Assembly: GCA_026119935.1 (NCBI GenBank)
Contig: JALRMH010000047.1
Span: forward strand, 124,001-188,000
Source of the DNA: Endothia cerciana
Taxonomy: Eukaryota; Ascomycota; Sordariomycetes; Diaporthales; Cryphonectriaceae
Length of the DNA stretch: 64,000 nt
Reading direction: 5' to 3'
Shown here: positions 11,497 through 22,565 of the stretch, piece after piece
Layout of the letters: each line of letters begins with the position of its first letter
Numbering within the stretch: position 1 is the first letter of the stretch
Notes under the pieces: model-generated
Told to the model about the DNA's origin: nothing
The model's database searches: none
Seen by the model: only the letters and a program-made list of their open reading frames with translations
Translations under genes and position numbers: made by a program

Positions 11497-13404
11497 ATGG
11501 AGGCCTTTTTCTGGTATAGCATTGCTTTATGCAGTATTGTCGTCCTTTTGATTATACGAAGAGGCCGAAGTAAGCTTAAAACCATAGCCTAATAAGCAAC
11601 AAGCTGTATCAGACACTAAGCACTATTATCACGAGGCTCATGGAGCAGCTTTACTATTATAATACTAGACGCCATAGTACTCTCTATATTCCTGGCTGCG
11701 AATGCTCTGCTTTCGGTCGCCAAGCAGAACGTTGCTAACCTCGCGATTCTCAATCTGCTGCCGCTCTTTCTTAGGGGTCGCACCAACGTCGAGGCCGATT
11801 ACCTTAACGTTCCCTTACCCATATACCAATTTGCACACCAGTGGCTCGCGCGCGTCTTCGCCGTTCAGGCGCTGCTGCACAGCAGGATCAGCTTCTCTCA
11901 GGTGAGCGGGGCAGGTAAGACGGCGGGCATCATAGCAGCTGGACTCGTCCTCGCCAGTCTGGTCACCTCGGTCTTGCCCGTACAGCGCTGGAGCCCTGCA
12001 CTTTTTCGATAGGGTCACCTCATTCTCTCCCTCACCATCTTGTGCGGAGTGAGCAGTCATACAGTGCTTATGACAGGCTCTTTTTTGTCCTTCTCGTCCA
12101 TCCTCTGTATGATAGCCGCGGTACTTATGATAACAGCTTGGGTATTGCGGCTGGGCAGGTAATTCTATCGGGGCAAAGCCGACGTCGCTCAATACGATGT
12201 GCTGGATCATACAATCCGCCTTTAGATCCGAATCCGGCATAGTATCCCTACTAATTCGGGCACCTACTTCTACGTGCGTTTCCCTAGCCTGTCTATATGA
12301 GCGAGACTCCAGAGCCGCCTTCTCCCCGTAGCCTTCTGGGAGACGACATCCCGGGGATCAACCAAAAACATATCTTTTCTTGTCCCCTACTCCCAGGATT
12401 TGGCGACCTATCTCAGACGTGGGCACGCGCTGAGCATATCATTAGACGGACTGTACGGGGAGCAGCTTGATTTGGGAAGATATAAGCTGGTTATGCTGGT
12501 GGCTGACGGGGAAGGTATCGCTGGTGTCCTCTCTTTGGCGCTCTCGATCCTATCTCGTCGAAAGTGGGACGAAGAGGATAAGGCACAGGGCTTACGATCG
12601 AAGTTGTATTGTGATAAGACGCGGAAAGTCGATTTAGTATGGAGGCTGCAAGATAATGCGCAAGTCGAGTGGGCATCCTCGTATTTCACACACCTCTCTG
12701 GCATGGAGGTAGTCGCCAGCGAAGAGAAAAGGAAGGTGGCGAGGGTGAGTACGACGAATGGTAGAGCATGTCTAGTTCTATTTCTCACGTCTTTCTAGAA
12801 ACTCCTTATGGTCTGGGTGCTATACCCCAATGCATTCGAGAAAGGCGTGTATGTGCCACAACAAAAGGGATGGATAGAACGCCAGAATGATGAGAAGCAG
12901 TACCTTGAGAATCTGTCCAAACTCATTCGCGAAGAGTCGAGCAGAACACCAGGCGAGAGTATTATCATCAGTGCGAATCTTGGCCCGTCATTCCTCTTCT
13001 ATGTCCAATGGGCCACAGGCTAATGGATCCCAGCATGCGGTACCGGTCCTTTTGTGCAGCAGACGAGAGCTGCGGTCCGTCAAAGCACGGCCGCCGTTGC
13101 CTTCAAAGAATTGGAGTATCGACCTGACAGTAAACATCCGACGACTTCACGACCACAACCAGATCAAACACTGAGGAAAAGAGGTGCCGCGCGGACGTCG
13201 GTTGCCCACGCGCTCAACAAGCACACGGCAAGGTCTCAGGTACAAGTCCAACGAGCGGCCAGGAATACGCGGGCGAGGAAAACGGCGTCCGTCGAAAGGC
13301 CTCTGCCACCGCTTCGACGCAGAGAGGCTTTGCTAGACAGGCGGCGGGCGCGAGTTCCGGTCAGGGATACGAATCACGGTCTCTCGCTGACGGTTAACGA
13401 TTGA
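11497..13404 (+). pseudogene. ferric reductase-like (FRE/NOX superfamily) pseudogene
   Basis: ATG 11497 opens a first exon with one hydrophobic segment and a GTAAGC donor at about 11570. From about 11650 a single frame reads through the transmembrane core (NLAILNLLPLFLRG, then FAHQWLARV and LLHS supplying haem-ligand-type histidines), an FAD-binding part (YFYVRFPSLS, LPVAFWE), an NAD-binding part (LVMLVADGEGIAGVLSLALS) and a C-terminal CGTGPFVQQTRAAV. A GTGAGT intron at about 12745 is still recognisable. The frame is broken only by stops: TAG 12010, TAG 12223, TGA 12298 and TAA 13021, each one C-to-T change from Gln or Arg. There are no frameshifts after 11.7 kb. In life such proteins reduce Fe(III) chelates at the plasma membrane. 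Ferric reductases are typical Starship cargo. Confidence 0.8.
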
Positions 13405-14159
13405 TGTTCTTCCCTCTTCAGGTTTCCCAAAACCAGATTGTGTTCTTTATCTCCTGAACTTCGTATTTGTCTGGTTATCACAGAATATTTATGGCTAACA
13501 CCTTCTGCCCGTTGTCACCTTTCCCCTTTCACTCTATTTCCTCTGCTTGGTTTTTGCTGGTTCACACTACCTAGGTAGTATTATGGGGCTCTGCCTCTCC
13601 ACCATGGACTGCCCCAAGGGTAGTGGTCGCAAGAGGCGCAAGGCCAGACCTGCACCGCTTCGGCTGGCACAAAAGGGAAGTCGATATTCCAAATACGGAC
13701 CTCCCACACCGTACCCCTGGAGGCTCAGACCGGCGTTGTCTCCGGAGCCCGGGGTCGTCCGCTCATCTAAGCGGCGTTCCCCCACCATGCAAATACACAG
13801 TCCCACCAATGCCAAAATCAGGTTACGGTCCTATAGGGGTCATTCACGGCTTATTAATATACAGAGGACGCCCAGCAAGTCGTCCAACCAACCACTGGAG
13901 AGTGGCCAGAGATCTCCTCCAGAAGGAGAGGGAAAGGATGGCAAAGTTGGTGACAGGACTTGCACTCAAAGTGACACAGCGCGAGGCAGCATACAATTCG
14001 CATCAGATAGTCCAAAAGCTTAGTGCGTTGGGATAACTACGGGCCAGGCCAGACAGCGATACGTAGGAACCGATGGAGTCACTCAAACAGGACGTGCCGG
14101 CCACAGTAAGAGAGTTTGACTTAGCTTATTTGTCCCGCAGCTTTCATGCAGACGAGGCA
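13405..14159. other. no confident gene
   Basis: Open frames on the plus strand at 13547-14036 overlap in two phases, and neither shows a domain or consistent codon use. One of them ends with an amphipathic stretch (LLQKERERMAKLVTGLALKV). It could be a decayed exon, but I cannot support a gene. Confidence 0.35.
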
Positions 14160-14169
14160 AGGCCTAAAG

Positions 14170-14457
14170 ACTGACCTTTGGGCCATTTGTACACCTCGCA
14201 CGCTTTAGATTCGATCTTAGCTACACTTCACCTGATCTTCCGCCTATCGTCCAACGTAAGGCTCCTATCTACCTGAATTTGAGTGATCTTGCGGGGCTGG
14301 ACATGCAGTGGTGCTTGGTGGAAGATGTCACTGACAAATGGTAGAGAGGAAGGATGTACATTGCTGCAGGTATAATGAATTCTAACTTCGATTCGGTTCT
14401 GCAGTGCGTCACAAGAGTAGGTTCAATCTGCCAGTCCCCGCCTGGTCACGCAAAGGA
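14170..14457 (+). pseudogene. fragment of an unknown protein with an in-frame TAG
   Basis: One frame reads GPFVHLARFRFDLSYTSPDL, then IYLNLSDLAGLDMQWCLVED, then VTDKW*RGRMYIAAG. It is interrupted only by TAG at 14342-14344, again one C-to-T change from CAG. Coding character is clear but I do not recognise the family. It is a short relic with no visible start. Confidence 0.4.
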
Positions 14458-14459
14458 TC

Positions 14460-15535
14460 CTCCTTCCTAAGCCTTGACCCACTGGCTTTAATACGGTAGA
14501 CAGGCTTTACTTCATCTATAAAAGAATAGCATCGCACACCGCTAACCCTCATCAGTGGCGCAGTCAGCCTGACCAGATAACCAACATCTCTGTGTGCATG
14601 TGAGCCTCCATGCGTTGGAGCCCAAGTGGCGTTAACGTCCCGTGTCTCCCTCCTCTCCTCCGTCACTTCCTCGTCATGATAATGCAACCTGCCGGCCGCA
14701 GGCCGCAGCAGGTACGAGCATCATGTCATTTGCGTCTTAGGTGGGCTGACCTGCATAGTATCCCGCTGGCGGCGTCGCACACTTGCGGGGCCAAAGCATC
14801 CTTCTCGTTGATGATTGGGCTCTCAACCCTCGACTCCCGGGAGGGTGGGCTGCATCAGGCAAGTTCTACTCTTTTTAGAAATATTTCCGTGCCAACTGCA
14901 ATGTCTGTTGCGCGGCACAGCGCGGCGGCTTTATCTTGTCGCCAGCGACTCCAGCTATCAAGGTTAGCTTGCGCCCGCGGCCCAGGCGTCAGTGGATACC
15001 ATTGAGCCCGCAGTCAGCAATACCCGAGGAGAAGGCGGTCTGTTCAGGGGCAGGCTTGTGTCCGGTGCGGCTTTGTCTTCTTGTGCAGCTTACCTAGGTA
15101 TGGAAAGCTCCTTGCAGCCCCATGCTCAAGAATTTCGAGCCAGACTATACCATTCACAATCAATCAAATTGCCAACCATAATGATCTTAAACTCGCTCAC
15201 GCTTATTCATTGTAGAACCCTGATAGTCGGCTAGCCCAACGAGCCATATTCAATGCTCGCACGACTGGCTACAAGTTGGCTCGACGTGGGCGGTGATGAT
15301 TGGAGGCCTGATGTTCACAAGCCCGCCAGCGCAGAAGAGGATCAGTCAGCGGACTGATGTGTCAGCAGATTGGTCCGTGCATCCTACGGGTTATCCTGAG
15401 GGCCTTTTCAGCCGTCCAGCCAGATTTCTCTCCTGTACATCAACCAACACTTTCCCCGTAGATCACCAAATCTGCACACGTATCATGCACGCTTTTGCCC
15501 CTACTTTGTTGAACGCTGGACCGACCGAGAAGTAA
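14460..15535. other. intergenic, no gene seen
   Basis: Several short open frames on both strands lack domains, consistent codon use or plausible starts. I see no repeat or RNA gene. Confidence 0.4.
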
Positions 15536-16538
15536 ATGCACGAGCCCCGTCGGCGCCTGTTCTCAAAACCGGCGTTAAGAAACACATCATTTTTCAATCC
15601 ATATATAAGCAAGACAAAATGTCGGCTGTTGGGCCCCCCCAAGCCCATTTCTGCGTACCGGCTTCTGTCCCGGGGAGCAGTTGGGTGGGTCTACCGAATC
15701 AACGACCGTATCGCTCTCAAGTACGCCCGTGAGCAGGGTTCCGAGGAGTTTGCTACGGAGAATAGCATGTTCGACCTCTTTGCAGAGCATCCACCGTGTC
15801 CTTACATTGTCCAGAGCTTCCTGCGCCTTACGGACGCCAACTTTCTCGCATACATGAGCGGCGGGTCTCTCGACGACCGCCTAAGGTCGCACCAGATCCG
15901 CAAAGATTATTTCGGAAAGGTCCTTAGCGTGAAAAAAAAAAAAGGAACCGTTAGGGCTGGTAGAGCGGTGGCTCAGGGAGCTCTGCGGTGCGGTGGTCTG
16001 GCTGGGGTCTCTGGGCTATGTTCACGGCGACCTGCGCCCAAGCAACCTTCTTCTAGACGGGTCGGATCATCTCAAGCTGGTGGATTTTGACTGCGCAGAA
16101 AAGGTTGGCGAGCCTTCAAGCGGGAATGGCGCCCCCTGGGCTCGGGTCCTGGGTGAAGACGCCGATGAGGTAGGGCTCCAGAGGGGCTCGTTTGGGATTA
16201 ACGGCCCGAGAACCGAGCAGTTTGCTATTGGGTCTAATCTTTACTATATGGTATACGGCTTTGAGCCGTACGGGGATCGAGACGACCAGGGTCCAGTTAT
16301 TGTTGAGTTACTGCAGGATATGGAGTCCCCTGAGCTACAAGATGGGCCTTTCGACTCTATTATTGACCGATGCTGGAGAGGGCGCTACCAACAGTTGCAG
16401 GACCTGTTGGAAGAAGCAAAAGCATTCAGTGGCATAACGGCTTCGTCAGAAACGGTAGCTCTTGAAACGGAACAGTTCAATGAGTGCCAAAAAGAATGCT
16501 TAGCATTGGTTAAAGGTGGATTGTTAGGTAGTGCTTAA
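15536..16538 (+). CDS. small fungal protein kinase, split by an A12 run
   Basis: From ATG 15536 the protein shows a glycine-loop-like RLLSRGAVGWVY, the VAIK-type IALKYA, and the hydrophobic hinge FLAYMSGGSLDDRL. After the break the second frame gives ERWLRELCGAVVWLGSLGY, a catalytic loop YVHGDLRPSNLLL (Asp and Asn kept; HRD reads HGD) and a divergent DFD in place of DFG. A C-lobe with GPRTEQFAIGSNLYYM, WxxRY and a short tail follows. The break is a run of twelve A at 15932-15943; eleven would restore one frame of about 333 codons. This is a recurrent family of short fungal kinases of unknown role. The change from DFG to DFD leaves activity uncertain. Confidence 0.75.
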
Positions 16539-16539
16539 A

Positions 16540-17899
16540 AGACAGGAGGGTAGGCTCAGGGAAGATACATTGATGGAAGAAGTATCCTAATACTTCAACT
16601 ATCCAGCGCCGTGATAAGCCTTTCTCGCAAACCCTCGTTGGCCAGTAGCAATCTAATCGTCTACATACTCCTCCGTCTCGTGCCCTGATCTCTCGCCCTG
16701 GTCTCGCCCTCATTTCTCGCCCTCAACCCGTGCCCTCATCTCCTTCAACACGCAGCACATGTGTGGGGCCTTCGTACGGACACTCTCACTTCAATAACTG
16801 CTGCATCGTCTGCACCACTTCAGTCAGTACAGGCGGAACGAGATCCAAGTCAAGCGGCCTAAAAATCCAGATACCAGTCCAAAGTAGAGTCAAGCATCTG
16901 AGTTTCTCAGAAACATGCGAAATTGGTAGGCATTGATTGGCTATAGCCCCTGTTGTGTACAAAGTGTCGCCGATCTGGCCCCAGGGCAAGGGAGAAGCAA
17001 TGAGTAATTCTGCTACGATTTTGGCTATTGTAGAAAAATTAAGTAGAAAAGAATAATGGGATTGAAATGGCAGGGCATTGTGGCTTATTAAAAGGCAATG
17101 GAAATGGGAGATGGAGGAGTGAGCAGCGGAAAGGAAGAATGGTGAGGTTAAAGTGATGGCCGGGGGTATTACGTGACCTGAGGTCGGAGAACCTTCGGCC
17201 CGGCAACGCCCCGTCCCTTCCGACTCCTTCCATAGTGACTGCAGATGGATTTCCTCTACTTTCTGGCCGAGGGCGGCCATACGGAGAGGGGGAAGAATTG
17301 CTACGACCGAGATCTGGCCGGGGAAGCAGGCGGCCCGGAGTAAGCCCGATCCGAGGGCCCTTAAAAGGGAAACCCTCCGGTTCGAGAGGGCCTCCTGCCT
17401 CTCCTCCTTCCTTCTGCAAGATTCAGTTCCGTACGCCTACGGGGATTACGGGAAATATCATCTCTCTCTCCCATTGTGGTCTTCTGCCTGGTTGTGACCT
17501 AGCTCTAACAGCATTATAAAGATATCTATTAATATTTTAAACATAAACTTCTAAGCATAAGACGTTAAAGAAAGGCCGTAAGCAAAAATAGTCTCAGCAG
17601 CAGGGCGTTTAACACAAATATAGAGACAGATAGCACCAACTGTAAGACTAATAATCTCTAGGGATCCCGTTGCAGTCTAGCCCGGGCTGCGCGATAGAAA
17701 GCTGTTATACTGGATGAACAATGGGATGTGCCTTGGCTAAGGTTAAATTTAGAATTTGTGCGAACAGAGTGCTCGAGGCAGCTTCCGGCACATCACACTG
17801 GGGCTGATTGCCCGACTTTGTATGGCCCTGCTGTGGAACGAGCGGCGTTTAAAATGTTACAGGAAAAGAGACGGATAGGGCACCAATGTTTATTGCTAG
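16540..17899. other. intergenic, no gene seen
   Basis: No domain-bearing frame is found on either strand. The part from 17515 to 17700 is AT-rich. A long minus-strand frame (16786-17280) has no start context or recognisable content. Confidence 0.45.
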
Positions 17900-19082
17900 C
17901 TAGGCTGATGGGGACAGCTTGACCTTCAACTCCGTCCCTTCCTCCGGGCAGACCCAGATGAAGATTTTAGCACATTGGCAAGAAGCCATCGGCACAGTCA
18001 TCCAAAGACAGCTCGTAGAGTCGCTCTCTTCCAGGCGCCCTTGTTGATACATTGGGTTACTGTGGATCGCGTGCGCTAAGTCCTCGCCAGACATAGAAGG
18101 TATAGGGTCTAGGCGGCAGATCCGAAGGACGAGTTCGGTGGGAGAAGCCACCTGCGCCATCTCCGTACAGACATACCGAGATCCATGCTCACTTTCCAAG
18201 CAGACCCCAAAAGGCTCCCAAGCAATATGTTCAACTTTGTTTGGCATTACCTCAATGCACCTCAAAGCTACTTTGTCGTCAGGAAATGTAAGGGAGACAG
18301 CGGCAACCCATTCGCGCTCCGACTTGGAATACCGCTTGATAGCTCTTGCAAGGTATCGAGGAAACAAAGTCTTGCAAGCAGCAATGGAAGCATTGGATAA
18401 ATTCTCCTTTGACACGTTCTGCTGCAAAGGTTGGGAGACATCCGGCAGCGCAATATTCTGCAGCGAGGCCCCTGGTGACTGCTGCAAGGCATCAGAGGCT
18501 TGGTGGATTTCTTCAAATCGGACTTGCTGAACCCCGGATATCGTGTGAGCCGGTGTTCCTTGTGTGGTGTTCTGCCTCATCGGGGGAAGTTGATCGATGT
18601 CTTGGACTGTGTTCTTTGCGGCGCGGACCTCGTGCGAGTCGCTCCGGGTCCTGCTGAGCCTGTTTCATGGCTTGAACAAACACAGGTGCAGCGTCTCGTC
18701 TTGGTGGCTCTGGGTCCGTATATACTGAGACCAGGATCTTCGCAATAGCCCGAATGTAGGGACAGCCCATGGTCATCGGAAGAATCAACCCGTAGGAAGA
18801 CCTTGCGAGGAGAGTTCGAGTATGGATAATACGTCGAATAACTAACCTGTTAGTGCTACAAACCAGCAATCTAGGTCGGGGACGGGGAAGAGAACGCACA
18901 AGCCTGCGTCCATTCTGCATTAGTTCCATCAAAATCAAGGCCATAGGAGAGGGTAGGGGCAACGGCCTCGCGTTTGCTTGAAAAAACACAGTCATGCATG
19001 CTGAGGCGATCGGGTGATGGATATTGTGACAGACGGCGGCCGCTTTTTGTTGCAGCCTTTGGCTGAGCTCGTGGGTTGACAT
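17900..19082 (-). CDS. conserved-looking unknown protein, frameshifted in a C5 run
   Basis: ATG 19082 opens MSTHELSQRLQQKAAAV and continues through a segment rich in Met/Leu/Pro and one with PYIRAIAKILVSVY and FVQAMKQAQQDPERLA. The second half, in another frame, holds QQVRFEEIHQASDALQQ, LARAIKRYSKSEREWVAAV and IAWEPFGVCLES and ends at 17900. The minus-strand run CCCCC (plus-strand G5, 18582-18586) lies at the junction. One base fewer there gives a single frame of 393 residues. No domain is recognised, and codon use looks genuine throughout. Neighbouring genes on both sides are also unknown or FHA/kinase type. Confidence 0.5.
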
Positions 19083-19312
19083 CTTAAAAGATCAAGATCG
19101 GAGCAATGGCAAGGGGGCTGAAACATGTAATATATGAGTTCCGGGCTGAACCGGCTCAACGCAGCCGAGCTTATAGGTCTAGGAAGGGAGTGGATTTTGT
19201 TATAAACTATATCTGAGGGTGATGTCTCCCTAATACCACCAACGATACAAAGACCAAGACGACGCCTCTGCTGATTTCTGTATCCACTTCCGACTAGTCT
19301 GCGCAGGGAGCC

Positions 19313-20242
19313 TCAAATGACTAGACGTGGTTTGCCATGATAGTCCAATTCATAAAAGTCTTGTTGCCGATTCCGCCTCGTAAGCCTCTGAGGGTACGAC
19401 GGTGTTTCATCAATATTATCACGTATTCGAGCCCTATCGGTACGGTGTGCTCTGCTGGGTCGCGACTGAGATTGTCGCAAATATTCGGGGGCCGCAATTC
19501 GACGTTTGCGAGGGATGGCAAGGCCCCTGCGAGGCTGCGCTGATGGTCGGAAGATCTGCTGGTTACAACAATCAGGTCCTCCATCTGCTTCGCTCGCCGT
19601 TGTCGCAAGGTGGTCGTTGGAGGAGCCGGCGGTGTCGACGTCCGCCCAGGGCTCTGGGAAAACCTTCTGCGGTCCGACAGGCGCTGCCGTCTGCCGGCTC
19701 CCAAGGCGTCCTTGTAATCGATGCGCATATTTAGTGCCAAAGACCTCTTCAACCCGAGGATCATCGTTATCAAGGCCGAACATAAGAGGAACGTGGCCGA
19801 ACTCGTCCGCCTCCGAGTCGTATACGATGCCGGATTCGTCTTCAGATGTCGCGGGGCTCGGAAGGCGGTTCTTGCGGAACGTAGAATATTCTTGTCGGGT
19901 TTGGCTGAAAGCGGCTTCGGAGCGCTTAAATGCTTCATAGACTTGTCGTTGCCACTCCTCAGGTATTGCTTCGAGGCTCCTGCGCTGGGGCTGATCGTCG
20001 ATGCTCGGCCAAGGTTTTGGACCTTGTGCCCTATCCTTCGAGTCGTTGGGACCGACGGTCCTCGTCTTATTCGGAGCGCATGCCAGCGCGTTGGCGAGGT
20101 GTTCGATCTCGTCAGGGGTTTCAGGTGGTAGCGGTTTGCTAAGCGCAAGAGGCGTAGCTAGCGGTGGTTCGCCTACTCTGGGTTTCCTCAAAGCCCCATT
20201 CGGGGGCTTCAGGGCTGCGTCGGAAGCTGAGCGTTTCGACAT
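19313..20242 (-). CDS. unknown 309-residue protein, probably disordered
   Basis: A single exon runs from ATG 20242 (MSKRSASDAALKPPNGALRK) to a stop at 19313. The first 90 residues are Pro/Ser-rich with basic patches. The middle has EEWQRQVYEAFKRSEAAF, likely helical, then an acidic stretch (TSEDESGIVYDSEADEFG). The C-terminus is Arg-rich (RRNRQQDFYELDYHGKPR). No family is recognised. Composition suggests a largely disordered, possibly nuclear protein. It is divergently placed from the FHA gene that starts at 20507, with about 265 bp between the two starts that could hold shared promoter elements. Confidence 0.6.
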   Translation of the reverse strand: MSKRSASDAALKPPNGALRKPRVGEPPLATPLALSKPLPPETPDEIEHLANALACAPNKTRTVGPNDSKDRAQGPKPWPSIDDQPQRRSLEAIPEEWQRQVYEAFKRSEAAFSQTRQEYSTFRKNRLPSPATSEDESGIVYDSEADEFGHVPLMFGLDNDDPRVEEVFGTKYAHRLQGRLGSRQTAAPVGPQKVFPEPWADVDTAGSSNDHLATTASEADGGPDCCNQQIFRPSAQPRRGLAIPRKRRIAAPEYLRQSQSRPSRAHRTDRARIRDNIDETPSYPQRLTRRNRQQDFYELDYHGKPRLVI

Positions 20243-20506
20243 CGTGATGTGGCACGTAAAGCAGGTATTCGATTATCGTCGGATCAGTGCGCTGTGTTGA
20301 TTCACGTGAAGCTGCAGAATTGCAAAGCGGTTCATGAAGACGTTGGGATGAAGTGCTGCGCTTACGTGCCCGGGCGGAGATGAGACAGGCAGAGGATCAC
20401 GTGCTTTCACGGCAGGCAATAACGGCAGCAACGGCAACCGGCCAGGAGCAATTGCGGTATTTTCACGGCGATGCGTTCTGCACCTTGATGCGAGATACGA
20501 AACAGC

Positions 20507-21916
20507 ATGTCGAACTCATTCATCGAGGATGTGGGCGACGAGGGAAGTGAAGGCGTCGTGCAATTCGCAACTTTCTCTGCTCACAACGCCGCTGCGGTTC
20601 ACCTTCTCGAAACAGTGCAAGCCAGCTCCCGCGTCGCCTGTCTCAAGCCCGTCAGCGTCAGCGCCGATGACACTTTTGCTTATCTCCTCACTCTCCCCGG
20701 CCCCGATGAACCCGGGCCTGCTGGCAAATGGCGTCTAGGGGCCGGCCACTCAGCATTACTTGGTGAGAAACGCGTGGCCTCATGCAAAGTTGACTTTCTT
20801 CTCTGTCCGCCGGGAAACACCCCAGGCTCTAAGAGAGCCCGCCAATCTACCGAGAGCATACATGCCTTTTTCTACTTTCATCCCAGGCTCGGGGATGCTT
20901 ATGTTGCGCAACGTTCGATCGAAACCCATCATCTACCTCGGTGGATGCGTGGACGGTGCGGACTTGACTCTACGAGGGGGTTGCTGGAAGCGGTTCCTGT
21001 GCCCTGTTTAGGGAGCGTAACTATCTTCGGTTCGGTGATTACGAATTCGTCCTTGGATTCAACCTGGAGTTGAAGCACTACGAGAAATTCAGAGCGCAGC
21101 GCGACCTCCTCATCTTCCTCCACAATCGCGGCATACATGACGGTCAAATTCGTCCGTCACAGCATCTTGCGCCGGTCCCTACTCAGGAACACTACACAAA
21201 TGGGCACGTTATGGTTCATCGCAAACTCTGGGAGGGAAACCACCGTGATTTATACTCTGGAGTGCACCTCCATACCGGCAAGGCCATTGCCATCAAGAAG
21301 ATACGATTCGCAAAAGAGACGCTGTCTCGTGTACGGAAAGAGATAAGGGTGGCGAGTCTATTCAAAGGCTCAAGCGAGCATGTGCTTGGCTTGCATAGCA
21401 GGTGGCATGCCCACTGTACGTTATTGCCGTGTCGGGTGGACGAATGCAAGCTCGCTGAACACCAAGAGGAGTACTACTCCCTACCCCTCGCCGAGTACGA
21501 TTTTTGAAACAATGCCTTGGACCGAACTCGATTTCGACGGCCGACTTGGCTACTTCCATCAGGCTCTTCCTGGACTCGGCAAGCTCCATGATAAGGACGT
21601 TATGCATGGCAGAATTCGACCCAGGTGCCTGATGATCCTGCCGGGCCTCAGGTCTACGGCTTCAGTCCTGGACTCTCCTTTTCACTTGCCGACAGGAGCC
21701 GCTATATCTCCTGCTGTCAGCGCAGATGACTACGATAAACCTGCAGACGGGGGAGTTTCTCTGGGCCATATTGAGATGCGAGTCTTGGGTGGCTCGAGTA
21801 GCTACCTCAAACAAAGCTGGAGACTACCTTCCAGATGTGGGTTAGGGGCAGAGGAGACAATTGGCAACGTTGAGGAGGATGAAGTGGGACGCCTTTTTAT
21901 ACTGTGCAGGCACTAA
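20507..21916 (+). CDS. FHA-domain pseudokinase, frameshifted
   Basis: From ATG 20507 the N-terminal part leads into an FHA-like region (FYFHP, SGMLMLRNVRSKPIIYL, GADLTLR, NYLRFGDYEFVLGF). A kinase-like domain follows: a degenerate glycine loop, then AIAIKKIRF with the β3 lysine, and later a catalytic-loop position reading VMHGRIRPRCLMIL, so the HRD Asp is Arg. Three breaks coincide with runs: CCC 20882-20884, G5 20976-20980 and T5 21501-21505. One base fewer in each gives a continuous protein. The missing catalytic Asp suggests a pseudokinase whatever the frame status. FHA domains bind phosphothreonine, so a scaffold or signalling role is plausible. Its relative lies just downstream at 22566. 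Confidence 0.6.
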
Positions 21917-21919
21917 CAC

Positions 21920-22565
21920 GGTAGTACCCCACATCCTCCCGGCCATCAGTACCACCGGTCAGATGACCAGCCTCCGACAAATTGTCATGGCAATATAACC
22001 ATGGTGTTCGCGGTCTCGTCATGCATGCCAAGAACGACAGACATGGTGAGGGCAAATAATGCACGAGTTGTGCCGTGTTATAACCTGTCCTGTGGAGAGC
22101 AAGGAACATGGGTCGATCCTCCGGCATGGTTGTGAGCAGAGCAGGCGTCCCTGAGACTGGCCATGGCCAACGATGTCACTCCCCTGGCTAGACGCCGGAT
22201 CTCTCCAGGTCTGGCCAGCGCGACGTGGTCTCTCAGCCAATGCTTTTTTTCCCCAATCGCATGCCCCTTGCCTGAAGCCCGGAAACAGCATGTAACATCT
22301 CCCGCGCTGGCGCCGAAGGATCTCCATGGGTGCAGCGGCAAAGTTTGCCCCTGGGTGGATACATGTCCTTGAAGATCCTACCTTGGTTATCGCATACCGC
22401 GGCGTCTACCCGCTGCTTCTCATGCCGAATGGCTGCACCCATCACTGAGGAGATCAATCAGCTGCGCAAGCGACGATTCTGCGCTTTTCTTTCCCCCCTC
22501 TGACCACTGTTCTTGCATCAATACATACTCCACGACGTCACCCAGCCAGTTTCTGCTGCTTTGAG
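21920..22565. other. intergenic between two FHA genes
   Basis: No gene is seen. The last ~100 bp before the next ATG are pyrimidine-rich, as in many fungal promoters. Confidence 0.4.

Noticed and set aside
16786..17280. 165-codon minus-strand frame
   Set aside because: No domain, start context or coding-like composition; it overlaps other equally long frames.
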